Origin: Thalassospira lohafexi
GTDB lineage: Bacteria; Pseudomonadota; Alphaproteobacteria; Rhodospirillales; Thalassospiraceae
DNA length: 64,000 nucleotides
Reading direction: 5' to 3'
Assembly: GCF_002844275.1 (NCBI RefSeq)
Contig: NZ_NXGX01000002.1
Location: 1-64,000, forward strand
Part shown: piece after piece, positions 51,255 through 59,907 of the stretch
How the letters are laid out: every line of letters begins with the position of its first letter
Numbering within the stretch: the first letter of the stretch is position 1
Made by a program: the position numbers and the translations under genes
The notes under the pieces: model-generated
What the model was told of the DNA's origin: nothing
The model's input: the letters and a program-made list of their open reading frames with translations, nothing else
The model's database searches: none

Positions 51255-53104
51255 GATCGTCCTCCTGAAACTGTTTGACTGTGATCTGTATTGCTTGAGC
51301 CCATTTCAAGGTCGCTGTTGGTTGGAGTACTGCCAATGGTTACTGGCGGGCCAAGGTAATACCCTTGACCATAATCAATCCCAAGCTCGCAGACCATCTC
51401 GTAACTGGCCTGATCATGGATCATTTCTGCAATCGTATGAATGCCAAGATCACGGCAAAGAAGGGCCGTTGCCTTAAGGAATGCGCGGCCTTTGGGATTG
51501 GCAAGCGCTGTACGCATTGCACCGCCGTCAAACTTGATGATGTCGACGTCAAGGGCGCTCAGATATTCAAAATTGGCCGCCCCGGCGCCAAAATCATCAA
51601 GGCAAATTTCGTGACCGCGTGCGCGCAGTTTCTGAAGGCCATTGTTCACGTCCTTAAGCCCACGAATGCGCGATGTTTCGGTTACTTCAAACAGAACATG
51701 TTCCGATCTAATATCATACTGATCGAGAAGGCTGATCAAATCAGGCAAGAAATCAGCTTGTTCAAGCGAATGCCCCGAAAGGTTAACCGCGACCGGATAG
51801 GGGATTTTATCAGGTGTGTCGCGTACATGGTCGAGAACCTTGCGGCTCATCGCCAGATCAAATTCTGTAATCAGGCCTGTGCCCTCGGCAAAGTGAATGA
51901 TCTGATCAACAGCAAGCGGGCTACTGCCATTGGTGAAGCGTGCCAGGGCTTCGAAATGGTGCATTTCCTGACTGCCCAAATGAACAATCGGTTGCAGGGC
52001 GACAGCAAATGAGCCGTTTTCAACGATCTCACGAAAGGCCCGAACGGATTTCAATGTTTCCTGAATAAGGTGTGGCAAGCTGGCCGACAGGCGTTCGGCC
52101 GATACATCGTTTTGGCTTCGGTGCTGCATACGGTTAAGCGCATAGGCGACCGCGCGCGTCAGGTTGGTTTCACGATCATTGTCGCCACCGACAAAGTTTT
52201 CTGTGGCGTCAAACTGATGAAAATTGCGCGCACTTTCATAGTCGCTGCCAAACATATCCTTGTTAGATGATATGGTCTTCTGCTTGCTTGTGAAGGTTTC
52301 TGCCATACCGTTGGTCAGAGATAATAACGCATCTGTCGTTTCACCCGTAGTGGCATCACCCAGATCAACCCGCAATGCGCTGGCATAGGCAACGATCCTG
52401 CGTTCAAGTTCGATCATCGGTTCATCAACCGGGTGGATCCGGTCTGACGGGCTTGTACTGGCCGACGCGAACAAGTTCGATGATTGCATGGTGCGCATGC
52501 CAATCAAATGGGCTAATTCGCTGGTTGCGGCTGTTTCGGCCTGTGATCGCGATGCAGCCAGATTTTCAAGCACCACCAGTGCTTCGCTGTGATATTTCGA
52601 CGATATTTGATCAAGATTTCGAGAAGCCGACAGCGAGTCTGATCCGCGTTTTTGTTCTTGAACCGCACTTTGCAAGATCAATCGATCAATGCCCGAGCGC
52701 GCACGCGGGCGGATGGCCCGGTGGCGTGCTGCAATGTAATATCGGCTAGCTGGATTGGCGATCATGTAACCGCTCAGTGACAGCGGCACGATATCCTGTA
52801 CCGGAGTGCCATCTGCATCGAACAGTTGGAAATCAAGATCAAGCTCTTCGAGCCGTTTTAGGCCAGACCCGCTGTGCAGGTAAGCCCGCAACAGTGGGCG
52901 TTCCGACTTCACAACAAGCTTTTCAAGCGCTTCGCCAATCAGACGATCCGGAGTGCAGCCCAAAAGGCTTTCGGTTGCACCAGCAACAAACAGCACATAT
53001 CCGTTTTCATCAACTTCCAGCAGCATGTCTGCCCAGCAAAATGCCATGGCAGCCAACAGGTCCTGGTCATTTGTTTCCGCTGAATAGCCAACGCTGTCTG
53101 TCAT
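51251..53104 (-). CDS. PAS-EAL c-di-GMP phosphodiesterase
   Basis: 617 aa. An N-terminal PAS-like domain (LLEVDENGYVLFVAGATESLLG) is followed by a long middle region and an EAL domain. Catalytic E385 lies in FEALAR; NLSGHSL, FEVTE, LDDFGAG, IIKFD and the Q in DYGQGYYLG keep the metal and substrate residues, so it should hydrolyse c-di-GMP. The loop after the DD motif (GAGAANFEY) is unusual. The ATG at 53104 (MTDSVGYSAE) and a GTG at 53128 are both possible. It is co-translated with the downstream cyclase. Confidence 0.88.
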   Translation of the reverse strand: MTDSVGYSAETNDQDLLAAMAFCWADMLLEVDENGYVLFVAGATESLLGCTPDRLIGEALEKLVVKSERPLLRAYLHSGSGLKRLEELDLDFQLFDADGTPVQDIVPLSLSGYMIANPASRYYIAARHRAIRPRARSGIDRLILQSAVQEQKRGSDSLSASRNLDQISSKYHSEALVVLENLAASRSQAETAATSELAHLIGMRTMQSSNLFASASTSPSDRIHPVDEPMIELERRIVAYASALRVDLGDATTGETTDALLSLTNGMAETFTSKQKTISSNKDMFGSDYESARNFHQFDATENFVGGDNDRETNLTRAVAYALNRMQHRSQNDVSAERLSASLPHLIQETLKSVRAFREIVENGSFAVALQPIVHLGSQEMHHFEALARFTNGSSPLAVDQIIHFAEGTGLITEFDLAMSRKVLDHVRDTPDKIPYPVAVNLSGHSLEQADFLPDLISLLDQYDIRSEHVLFEVTETSRIRGLKDVNNGLQKLRARGHEICLDDFGAGAANFEYLSALDVDIIKFDGGAMRTALANPKGRAFLKATALLCRDLGIHTIAEMIHDQASYEMVCELGIDYGQGYYLGPPVTIGSTPTNSDLEMGSSNTDHSQTVSGGRS

Positions 53105-53416
53105 TGAGGACCCATCATCAAAAAACACCTGATCAAACTAGGTGCGATACTACCTGTATATATTAAATAACAATCCTATAGGGGATATGAAGGATTTGCA
53201 CATTATTCGCCAAAAAATCAGACAAAAACCCAGAATATCAGAAGTTGCTATGCTCGACTATTGCCGCTCAGGTTTCTGAACGGGACAATACGTCTAGACT
53301 CTCGCGTGTGATCAGTCAGGTCTCGACGTTTGATATGGGGGCTTTGGCAATGGAATACGGTGAAGGGACGAAGATTTTTATCACTCAGGCAGGACACGCA
53401 AATCGTGCTTGGAGGG

Positions 53417-54112
53417 TCAGGCTGCGTTATGATCGGTTTGGGCGGGTTTTTGATTGTTGCGGCCTGCGTGCTTGTTTTTATACATGTCTTTGTCAGCATC
53501 GCTTATCAGGTCGGAGATATCATTCTTGGTGGTATAGACCGAAAACCCGAAACTGGCCTGAATACGAAGTGGCGTACCATGCCAGATCAGCGGGAAGCGT
53601 GCCGTTGCCTGTTGAAGTTGTTTAAGGCGTTTTTCTGCGGCATCGGGGTCGCTTCCGGTCATGAGAATGGCAAACTCGTCGCCACCAAACCGTGCAACAA
53701 AATCATCAGCCCGGGTATGAGTTCGCAGGTTTTGGCCAAAATGACGCAAGACTGCGTCGCCCGCCGCGTGGCCGTGCTCGTCATTTACCTGTTTGAAACC
53801 ATCAAGATCGGCGATCACCATAAGGCCTTTTTCGCCACTGCGCGCCGAGCGGGCAAGAGCTTCGCGGGTGCGGCGCATAAAGCCGCGACGGTTATACAGG
53901 CCGGTGAGTTCATCGGTTTCGACCATTAGCTCAAGCTGGCGAATACGGTTTTGCTGCTGGTCCAGCCGGGCTTGCATGTCACGCGCCAGATCAACCAGCG
54001 TCGACAGTGCGTCGCTTTGCTCGGATTCCTCCGTCGCGCGATTGTTAATCGCAGTCTGTTGCTGAAATTCTTCAGCAAGTTCTGTCAGAAATTCGATTTG
54101 CGACTTTTCCAT
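53417..54112 (-). CDS. GGDEF diguanylate cyclase with coiled-coil N-terminus
   Basis: 231 aa. An N-terminal helical stretch (FLTELAEEFQQQTAINNRAT; LARDMQARLDQQQNRIRQL) looks like a coiled coil and is followed by a GGDEF domain with GGDEF at 143-147 and an RADD I-site just before. It has no sensory domain, so activity may be set by dimerisation. The start is uncertain: ATG 54112 begins MEKSQIEFL; ATG 54136 also fits, and the frame is open to 54241. It is separated from the EAL gene by 312 bp, including 288 bp of non-coding DNA in which I see no gene. Confidence 0.87.
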   Translation of the reverse strand: MEKSQIEFLTELAEEFQQQTAINNRATEESEQSDALSTLVDLARDMQARLDQQQNRIRQLELMVETDELTGLYNRRGFMRRTREALARSARSGEKGLMVIADLDGFKQVNDEHGHAAGDAVLRHFGQNLRTHTRADDFVARFGGDEFAILMTGSDPDAAEKRLKQLQQATARFPLIWHGTPLRIQASFGFSVYTTKNDISDLISDADKDMYKNKHAGRNNQKPAQTDHNAA

Positions 54113-54258
54113 AACCCGTCTGGTAACCCATGACATCAGATTGCGAAACCCGTAAAAGGATGAATACCTTTTTACAGCTGGCTGCGTTACAAGAACCTTA
54201 ACGCGACACGAAAGAGTTTGTGACGAAGAACAATCGTTCACACACAGGAGATTGAAGA

Positions 54259-54567
54259 ATGAAGACCGGTTTAATGGCAGGACTTTCAGGGAAAATTGCG
54301 ATTCTCACAGTTGCAGTCGTATTGTCAGCCTGTTCATTTATACAAAAGAATAATTTCACCATTGCCGGTGAAATTACCGATCAGGGACAAGAATGCGTAA
54401 CTTTCCGTGCCGATGACGGAACATTGTATGCGTTGGCGAACAAGGCAACGAAATTCCGCCCGGGCGATAAGGTTCGTGTCACGGGACATGAAGCCTTGAT
54501 GACGACCTGCACCGAGGCGTCGACGCTTATTGTTGATAAGATCGTTCTGCTTGTGCCTGCGAAATAA
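54259..54567 (+). CDS. Small lipoprotein, OB-fold-like
   Basis: 102 aa. Lipoprotein signal MKTGLMAGLSGKIAILTVAV then LSAC, the lipobox. The mature 77 residues alternate strands (FTIAGEITDQGQECVTFRAD, KVRVTGHEALMTT) and resemble a small OB-fold beta-barrel. Function unknown. AGGAG 7 nt upstream of ATG 54259. It is divergent from the GGDEF gene and convergent with the SPOR gene. Confidence 0.75.
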   Translation: MKTGLMAGLSGKIAILTVAVVLSACSFIQKNNFTIAGEITDQGQECVTFRADDGTLYALANKATKFRPGDKVRVTGHEALMTTCTEASTLIVDKIVLLVPAK

Positions 54568-54591
54568 ATCGGGACTTTGTCCCGCCATCGT

Positions 54592-55347
54592 TTACGGACG
54601 GATGGCGAAACAATCGGTGCCGTCAGCAATAAGCTGGCGGCATTTTTCATCAGCGGTTACCTGATTGGGAAAGCCTCCCAGACGAAGGCGATGAAAAATG
54701 CCTTTGCTTCCCAGGTCCGCCGTGGCGATTTCGCGCGGGTGGGATTGGGCCAAGTCGGGATAGCGGATACGAAAACTGGCCCAATATGTTTGCGCACTGA
54801 TGGTGTCGTGAAAGGCGCCAAGTTGTATCTGATACTGGCCCGTTGTCTCACCAAGTGACGCGTTCTCAACGGATGGTGACGGTGTGGCTGCGACTGTCAC
54901 AGTTTGCATCGGGGCAGGGCGTTTGACTGCCGGTGTTTTTTGGGGCGCCGAAGAGACTTTTGGTTTCTTAGGGGCCTGCTTGGTCGCGCGGGGGGCTGTG
55001 CCGCTTATTGTTTGATGATATTGCGCTGCTAACGACGGAATTTCTTCAACAAACTCTGCTGAGTCGATGATTGGAATGGTTCCGGGCAGCAGGCTTACCG
55101 GCTGTTTGGGATCGCGCACAGTCGAGGCATGCACAGGAAGGTCTGTTGGAATGGCGTCAATCCCGCTGATTGGTGCATCATCAGAATTTTGCTGTGCAAG
55201 GGCCGCGTGTGGAGTGGCAATAATCATCACAGAAAACGAAATTATGCTGGCTTTGCGGATGTTTAGAAACCCCCGCCATAAAACCACGCAAGGGTTATGC
55301 GAAGCAGGCTTCGCATAATGTGGTCTATGGCGGGTGGGTTCTGACAT
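54592..55347 (-). CDS. SPOR-domain protein
   Basis: 251 aa. After a long polar N-terminus comes a hydrophobic segment (ASIISFSVMIIATPHAALA), a signal peptide or anchor, then a proline- and lysine-rich linker (ATKQAPKKPKVSSAPQKT) and a C-terminal SPOR domain (YQIQLGAFHDTISAQTYWAS; FHRLRLGGFPNQVTADEKC) that binds denuded peptidoglycan at division sites. ATG 55347 lies just after the stop of the Lon-family gene (TAA then GAGA), so the pair is coupled. A 63-nt hairpin covers codons 5-26, and the sequence before the hydrophobic segment looks unlike a normal signal n-region, so the real start might be further downstream. Confidence 0.78.
   Translation of the reverse strand: MSEPTRHRPHYAKPASHNPCVVLWRGFLNIRKASIISFSVMIIATPHAALAQQNSDDAPISGIDAIPTDLPVHASTVRDPKQPVSLLPGTIPIIDSAEFVEEIPSLAAQYHQTISGTAPRATKQAPKKPKVSSAPQKTPAVKRPAPMQTVTVAATPSPSVENASLGETTGQYQIQLGAFHDTISAQTYWASFRIRYPDLAQSHPREIATADLGSKGIFHRLRLGGFPNQVTADEKCRQLIADGTDCFAIRP
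55272..55334. repeat. 63-nt imperfect palindrome at the start of the SPOR gene
   Basis: Three nested perfect arms: CCCGCCATA (55272-55280) with TATGGCGGG (55326-55334), ACCAC (55283-55287) with GTGGT (55320-55324), and TTATGCGAAGC (55295-55305) with GCTTCGCATAA (55308-55318). It begins 13 nt after the start codon on the minus strand. Confidence 0.85.
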
Positions 55348-55351
55348 TCTC

Positions 55352-57736
55352 TTAACGCTCTCCCCGTGGCGGATAGGCATATCTGTCACGCAATATAATG
55401 TCATTCTGGCGCAACCGTTCCATGGCCTTGCCGTAAACACTTTCGGACGGATATTGCCCGTCGGCACGATCCCCCGATGGCATGCCGCTTAGAAGTTCAA
55501 TTGCATCATTGATGTGTTCAATGGTCCAGATGTTGAATTTGCCCTGACGGATGGCCTGCACGACTTCCTCGCGCAGAACAACATTTTCGGCGTTTGGTTG
55601 GGGGATGATAACGCCCTGATCGCCGGTAAAGCCCTGATCGGCGCAAATGCGATAGAAACCTTCGATCTTATGCGAAATACCGCCAACCGGCTGAGCTTCG
55701 CCAAACTGGTTCATCGAGCCAGTTACGCCGATGTTTTGACGCATCGGAATGTTGGCAATCGACGAAATGATCGCACAAAGCTCGGCCATTGATGCCGAAT
55801 CGCCCTCGATACCGCCGTAATTTTGCTCAAACGTGACGTTACATGCGAACGAAAGTGGGAATTGCTGAGCAAAGCGTGATTTCAGGAACCCTTCGATTGT
55901 CATAACCGACTTTTGCTGAAGCGGACCCGACATATCCACCATGCGTTCAATGTTTAAAACACCAAGACTTCCGACATAGGAGCGTGCAGACACGCGCGCA
56001 GGCAGACCAAAGGCGTGATCGCCATAGTCCAGAACGGTGAGCGCGTTCACTTGACCGGCAACTGATCCGTAACTGTCGATCAGGATTTCACGGCGCTGAA
56101 CCCGTTCATGGGATTTGTCTTCAAGGCGGCTGTTGCGGTGTCGGCGTTCTTCAATGGCGCGGCGCACGTCGGCTGCACGAATGCTGTCACGGCCATCGGT
56201 TTTGGCAAGTGCTCCGGCTTCGGTGCCGACATCTTCCACCCGTTCGATCTGGGCGGTCAGTTTGTCGCGTTCGCCTGCCCAACGGGCGGCTTGACCAAGA
56301 AGTTGGCGAATGGCCCCGTTATCGACCGGAATGCCGGACCGTGACAGGGCGGACTCGCGCAAGAGTCCGGTATAGATCGATATGTTGCGACCCGCAGCGG
56401 GCATATCTGCGTCAATATCGGCCTTGACCCGGAAATGGTTTCGGAAATCCACATCCAGCGAGAAGAAGCTGTAATAGAATTTCGGTGCGCCAACGATCAC
56501 GACCTTAAGATCAAGCGGGATCGGGCGCGGCTCTGGCGCACCTGCGGTCGGTGGTCCGCCCTTATGGGTTTCTTCAATGCGGATTTCGCGGTCACGAAGG
56601 GCTGCCTTGAGGTAGCCCCAGCTGTCTTCATGTTCAAGCAGCGATTCGGCGCGCAAAACCAAAACGCCACCATTGGCACGATGCAGCGCACCGGGCTTGA
56701 TCAGGCTGAAATGCGGGTGCATCCCACCCCCCATTGGGCGATACTGGATTTGCCCGAAAAGGTTGTCATAGCTTGGGCTTGGTTCCAGCACGACATCGGG
56801 GTGGGTGTCGCGTGAATGATCGATTAAAAGATTAACCGCATAGCGATCATCCACGGTTTCGGGGATCTTGCCATCGCCACTTTCGATGGCGGGTTGATCG
56901 CTTTCTTCTTCAAAGGCATCAATATTATCAAGGATGTCTTTTTCAAGTGCTTCAAACCATGCCTTCAGGCCGGGGCTTGTGAATTTGTCGCGGAGTTTCT
57001 TGATGCGGGGTTTCAAAACCACCTTTGCGGCATCGCGGCGCAGGCTATCAAGGGTGTCAGCGATTTGTTCTTCAAGGTCGCGGGTCGAAAGCAGGGTTTT
57101 GCGGGCTTCTTCGGCGACGTCTTCGAACGATTTTTCGGCCTTCCGACGGCGTTCCTTGGGGATTTCGTCAAGCGATACCGGTTCGCCTTCCTCGTTCAGG
57201 GCGACGATCATGACACCTTTTTCGTTTTCCTGAACATCAAGGTCGCGTTCACGGGCGTATTCACGCAGGGCATCAAACTTTTCGCGCACCTGAGCACGGG
57301 CTTCTTCCGTTTGTGACTGGGTGTCGGTCAGATGGGCCGGGGCATTGAAGGCGGATGAAAAGGCTTCGCGCAGATGCGAAATCAGCGTTTCCATCGCCGT
57401 CATCAATTTGTGACCGTCACCGGCCGCCATCGCATAGGGGCGGGGCCGGTTGGTACGTGAGAAATTGTTTAGATATACCCAGTCGTCAGGGGCCGCGCGT
57501 TCTTCCATTGCCTTGTTCAGGTAATCAAGCGTCGCGGTCATGCGACCGGCCCGATCAATCCCCAGAACAAAGATGTTGAACCCGGGTTCTTGCATGGAAA
57601 GCCCGAATTTCAGGGCCTCTGCGGCACGGTAGTGCGATGAAAAATCAAAAATCTTTGGCGTTTGGTCTTTGTGTGGGCTTCTAATCCGAAAGTGCGGAAA
57701 ACCGCAATCTTCTGCGTCGAGACGGGAAACTGGCAT
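55352..57736 (-). CDS. Lon-family (AAA_32 / LonB-like) protease
   Basis: About 794 aa. The C-terminal S16 protease domain has catalytic Ser647 in EGDSASMAEL and Lys690 in GGISHKIEGFY, 43 residues apart as in E. coli Lon. The N-terminal part is the AAA_32 type of LonB/YcbZ-like proteins (LKFGLSMQEPGFNIFVLGI) with a degenerate Walker A (GIDRAGRM, K replaced by R). A coiled region near residues 170-270 separates the parts. The start is uncertain (57736, 57796 or 57826). The SPOR gene follows without a gap, and an inverted repeat lies upstream. Confidence 0.87.
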   Translation of the reverse strand: MPVSRLDAEDCGFPHFRIRSPHKDQTPKIFDFSSHYRAAEALKFGLSMQEPGFNIFVLGIDRAGRMTATLDYLNKAMEERAAPDDWVYLNNFSRTNRPRPYAMAAGDGHKLMTAMETLISHLREAFSSAFNAPAHLTDTQSQTEEARAQVREKFDALREYARERDLDVQENEKGVMIVALNEEGEPVSLDEIPKERRRKAEKSFEDVAEEARKTLLSTRDLEEQIADTLDSLRRDAAKVVLKPRIKKLRDKFTSPGLKAWFEALEKDILDNIDAFEEESDQPAIESGDGKIPETVDDRYAVNLLIDHSRDTHPDVVLEPSPSYDNLFGQIQYRPMGGGMHPHFSLIKPGALHRANGGVLVLRAESLLEHEDSWGYLKAALRDREIRIEETHKGGPPTAGAPEPRPIPLDLKVVIVGAPKFYYSFFSLDVDFRNHFRVKADIDADMPAAGRNISIYTGLLRESALSRSGIPVDNGAIRQLLGQAARWAGERDKLTAQIERVEDVGTEAGALAKTDGRDSIRAADVRRAIEERRHRNSRLEDKSHERVQRREILIDSYGSVAGQVNALTVLDYGDHAFGLPARVSARSYVGSLGVLNIERMVDMSGPLQQKSVMTIEGFLKSRFAQQFPLSFACNVTFEQNYGGIEGDSASMAELCAIISSIANIPMRQNIGVTGSMNQFGEAQPVGGISHKIEGFYRICADQGFTGDQGVIIPQPNAENVVLREEVVQAIRQGKFNIWTIEHINDAIELLSGMPSGDRADGQYPSESVYGKAMERLRQNDIILRDRYAYPPRGER

Positions 57737-57842
57737 CTGCTGACTTTCTTCTGCCCAAGATAATAAATGGCGACGGGCTTTTAGGCCGTGCATCATATCT
57801 TGGAAGCAACGCAATACAGTGGTCAAGCGCTGCTTGGAGAAA

Positions 57843-57860
57843 TTGTTGTTATCACAACAA
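57843..57860. promoter_or_regulatory. Inverted repeat upstream of the Lon-family gene
   Basis: TTGTTGT-TATC-ACAACAA, perfect 7-bp arms, in the 247-bp gap between the Lon and MocR genes. Possible operator; no partner identified. Confidence 0.35.
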
Positions 57861-57983
57861 AAACCATCGTCCCAAAGATCGCGGCGATTAAAAGAAAGAC
57901 CAAAACAACAAGCTTTAAGTGCGTGATGGCGGGGGCGCGGTGCGCCCGAAGGTCCACGCCACGCAACACCGCATCACGTCACA

Positions 57984-59426
57984 TTACATGACAACTGAAT
58001 TGCCAAAATCGCTACTTTTAAGCAGCCGGTCGATTGTTTGAACCCCGCGACGGAGCCGCTCAACCGACTTTTCGGCCCCAAAGCACAGGCGAAGCCCACG
58101 CGGGACCGGGCCGACAGCAAATTGCTGAGCCGCGGTTAACAACACACCGCTGTTGGCGGCGTTCATAACCAGCTCACCGGGGTCAATGTGGTCAGGAAGG
58201 TCAAGCCAGATGTGATAATTCGTCGGGTGCGACCGGATGTCGTATCCTTTGAGCGTACCAAGGATTATGGCAAGACGTTTGGCCGCTTCTTCACGGTGCC
58301 ATGCTTCAAATTGTTGCAGGCTGCCATCCATGATCATCCGCGACACCAGTTCAAGGTTGATGGTTGAAACCATCCAGCAGGTTGCGCGGATGGCACTTGC
58401 CAGCTTGCCGATGAGTTCGCCGGGTGCATGGATATAACCAACGCGCAATCCGCCACCGATGCTTTTGGATACACCATCCAGATAGATGCTGCGTTCTGGT
58501 GCAAAACATGAAAGCGGGGGCGGGGCGTTCGGATCAAGGAAGTGGTAAATGCCGTCTTCGATCAAGGTCAAATCGTATTTGCGCAAGATTTCGGCGATAT
58601 CAATGCGACGTTGCTGGCTCATGGTGCTGCACAGCGGATTGTGAAGGGTTGGCATCAGATAGATAGCGCGCGGACTGTGTGTGCGGCACAGGTTTTCCAA
58701 AACATCGGGGATGATGCCATCGTCATCCATTGCAACACCGCGCAGACGAAATTGCAGCAAATTGGCAAGGCTGCGCAAGTTCGGATAGGTCATTTCTTCA
58801 CAGAGAACCAGATCACCGGGGCGAATGGTTGCCAGCAACGACACGGTCATGCCGTGTTGCACGCCAGCTGTCGGAACAACGCGTTCGGGGTTATCGTCCA
58901 GCCCAAGTCGCCCAGCCGCAGCCGCAAGGGCCTTGCGCTGATGGGCCATGCCATATTCCGACTTGTAGGTAACCATGTCGTCAAGCGGCATGGTTTGGGC
59001 AATTTCAAGTAACGTATTGCGCAAGTGATCATTCTGCGGCGGCAGAGGACAATTCATCCGAAAATTGATTGGTCCGGTGTTTTCAACTTCGACTTCCGGC
59101 GTGCCATGGCGCATCGGACCGATGTTGTTGGTAAATGACGGTGGCAGCGGCGTTGTTGCCGCCATGTCGAGTTGGGCCTGAATGTTATCAAGAACATACG
59201 TGCCGCGTCCGACTTCCCCGGCAACAAGCCCAATCCTTTCTGCTTCCCGATACGATCGGGTGATGGTCCCGACGGTGACGCCCAGATGATAGGCGAGGTC
59301 ACGGTGTGTGGGTAAGCGTTCGCCCGGCTTTAACGTGCCGTCATCGACCGCCGTGCGGATGGCCTGTGCGATCTGTCGATAAACAGGACCACCGGCATCT
59401 TTAAGGTTTGGAAGCCATATTGTCAT
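57984..59426 (-). CDS. MocR family PLP-binding transcriptional regulator
   Basis: 480 aa. An N-terminal GntR winged helix (GGPVYRQIAQAIRTAVDDGTL; LPTHRDLAYHLGV) is fused to an aminotransferase class I fold. The PLP lysine lies in YLDGVSKSIGGGLRVG. MocR proteins such as GabR, PdxR, TauR and EnuR use PLP to sense amines or amino acids and switch divergent catabolic genes. Here it faces a DUF1127, dehydratase, decarboxylase and PhzF run across an operator-rich gap of about 80 bp. It has a 6-residue spacer rather than a long linker between domains. Confidence 0.93.
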   Translation of the reverse strand: MTIWLPNLKDAGGPVYRQIAQAIRTAVDDGTLKPGERLPTHRDLAYHLGVTVGTITRSYREAERIGLVAGEVGRGTYVLDNIQAQLDMAATTPLPPSFTNNIGPMRHGTPEVEVENTGPINFRMNCPLPPQNDHLRNTLLEIAQTMPLDDMVTYKSEYGMAHQRKALAAAAGRLGLDDNPERVVPTAGVQHGMTVSLLATIRPGDLVLCEEMTYPNLRSLANLLQFRLRGVAMDDDGIIPDVLENLCRTHSPRAIYLMPTLHNPLCSTMSQQRRIDIAEILRKYDLTLIEDGIYHFLDPNAPPPLSCFAPERSIYLDGVSKSIGGGLRVGYIHAPGELIGKLASAIRATCWMVSTINLELVSRMIMDGSLQQFEAWHREEAAKRLAIILGTLKGYDIRSHPTNYHIWLDLPDHIDPGELVMNAANSGVLLTAAQQFAVGPVPRGLRLCFGAEKSVERLRRGVQTIDRLLKSSDFGNSVVM

Positions 59427-59464
59427 GGTGACAATGTTTAAATTGACACAATGATGATGTCAAT
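59419..59464. promoter_or_regulatory. MocR operator cluster
   Basis: ATTGTCA-tgg-TGACAAT (59419-59435), spanning the MocR start codon, and ATTGACA-N9-TGTCAAT (59442-59464) are inverted repeats of one half-site family. Further TGACAAA and GACAATT copies lie just beyond, toward the DUF1127 gene. Confidence 0.65.
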
Positions 59465-59505
59465 GACAAAACAATATCGAGACAATTACCCGATAGGAGA
59501 TGGAT

Positions 59506-59790
59506 ATGGTAAATTGTAACGATACAATTCGAATTTCCAATATCGGGGTCGATGATCGCAATGTGATGAACGGCCCCACGACGGTAAAGACCGTAACTTG
59601 GCGTTCAGCGATGATTGGTACTGCCATCTCCGTTGTCGAGAAGTTCCGCCTTTTACAAGAACGTGCACGTGATCGTAAGGCTTTGCAAAACCTTGATGAT
59701 CACTTGCTTAAGGATATCGGGATGACGCGTGCCGAACTTGATCGGCAGCTGTCGCAGTCACACTGGACCAATTTCCCCCCGCGCGGTTAG
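59506..59790 (+). CDS. DUF1127 protein
   Basis: 94 aa. The C-terminal DUF1127 motif is RDRKALQNLDDHLLKDIGMTRAE (LDDHLLKDIG core), preceded by a helix (VEKFRLLQERAR). Small DUF1127 proteins act in RNA turnover and in phosphate, carbon and nitrogen control in other Alphaproteobacteria. AGGAG 6 nt upstream supports ATG 59506. It is first in the divergent unit from MocR and a hairpin follows, so it may be expressed apart from the next genes. The N-terminal 50 residues are unusually long for the family. Confidence 0.85.
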   Translation: MVNCNDTIRISNIGVDDRNVMNGPTTVKTVTWRSAMIGTAISVVEKFRLLQERARDRKALQNLDDHLLKDIGMTRAELDRQLSQSHWTNFPPRG

Positions 59791-59804
59791 CCACTGCCGC
59801 GTTG

Positions 59805-59837
59805 AACGGAGGCACCATGCTCCCGGTGTCTCCGTTT
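59805..59837 (+). terminator. Hairpin after the DUF1127 gene
   Basis: A 12-bp stem (59805-59816 with 59825-59836) with one wobble pair and an 8-nt loop; T-run short. It partly isolates DUF1127 from the dehydratase. Confidence 0.55.
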
Positions 59838-59907
59838 CGGTCCGGTTTCGATGTGCATTGCGTGCACATGTGTTGATATTCTTCTTGTTATGGATTGAAG
59901 GGGTACA

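Noticed and set aside
54592-55347. The long hairpin as a terminator for the Lon-family gene
   Set aside because: No T-run follows it on the minus strand and it lies within the downstream open frame.
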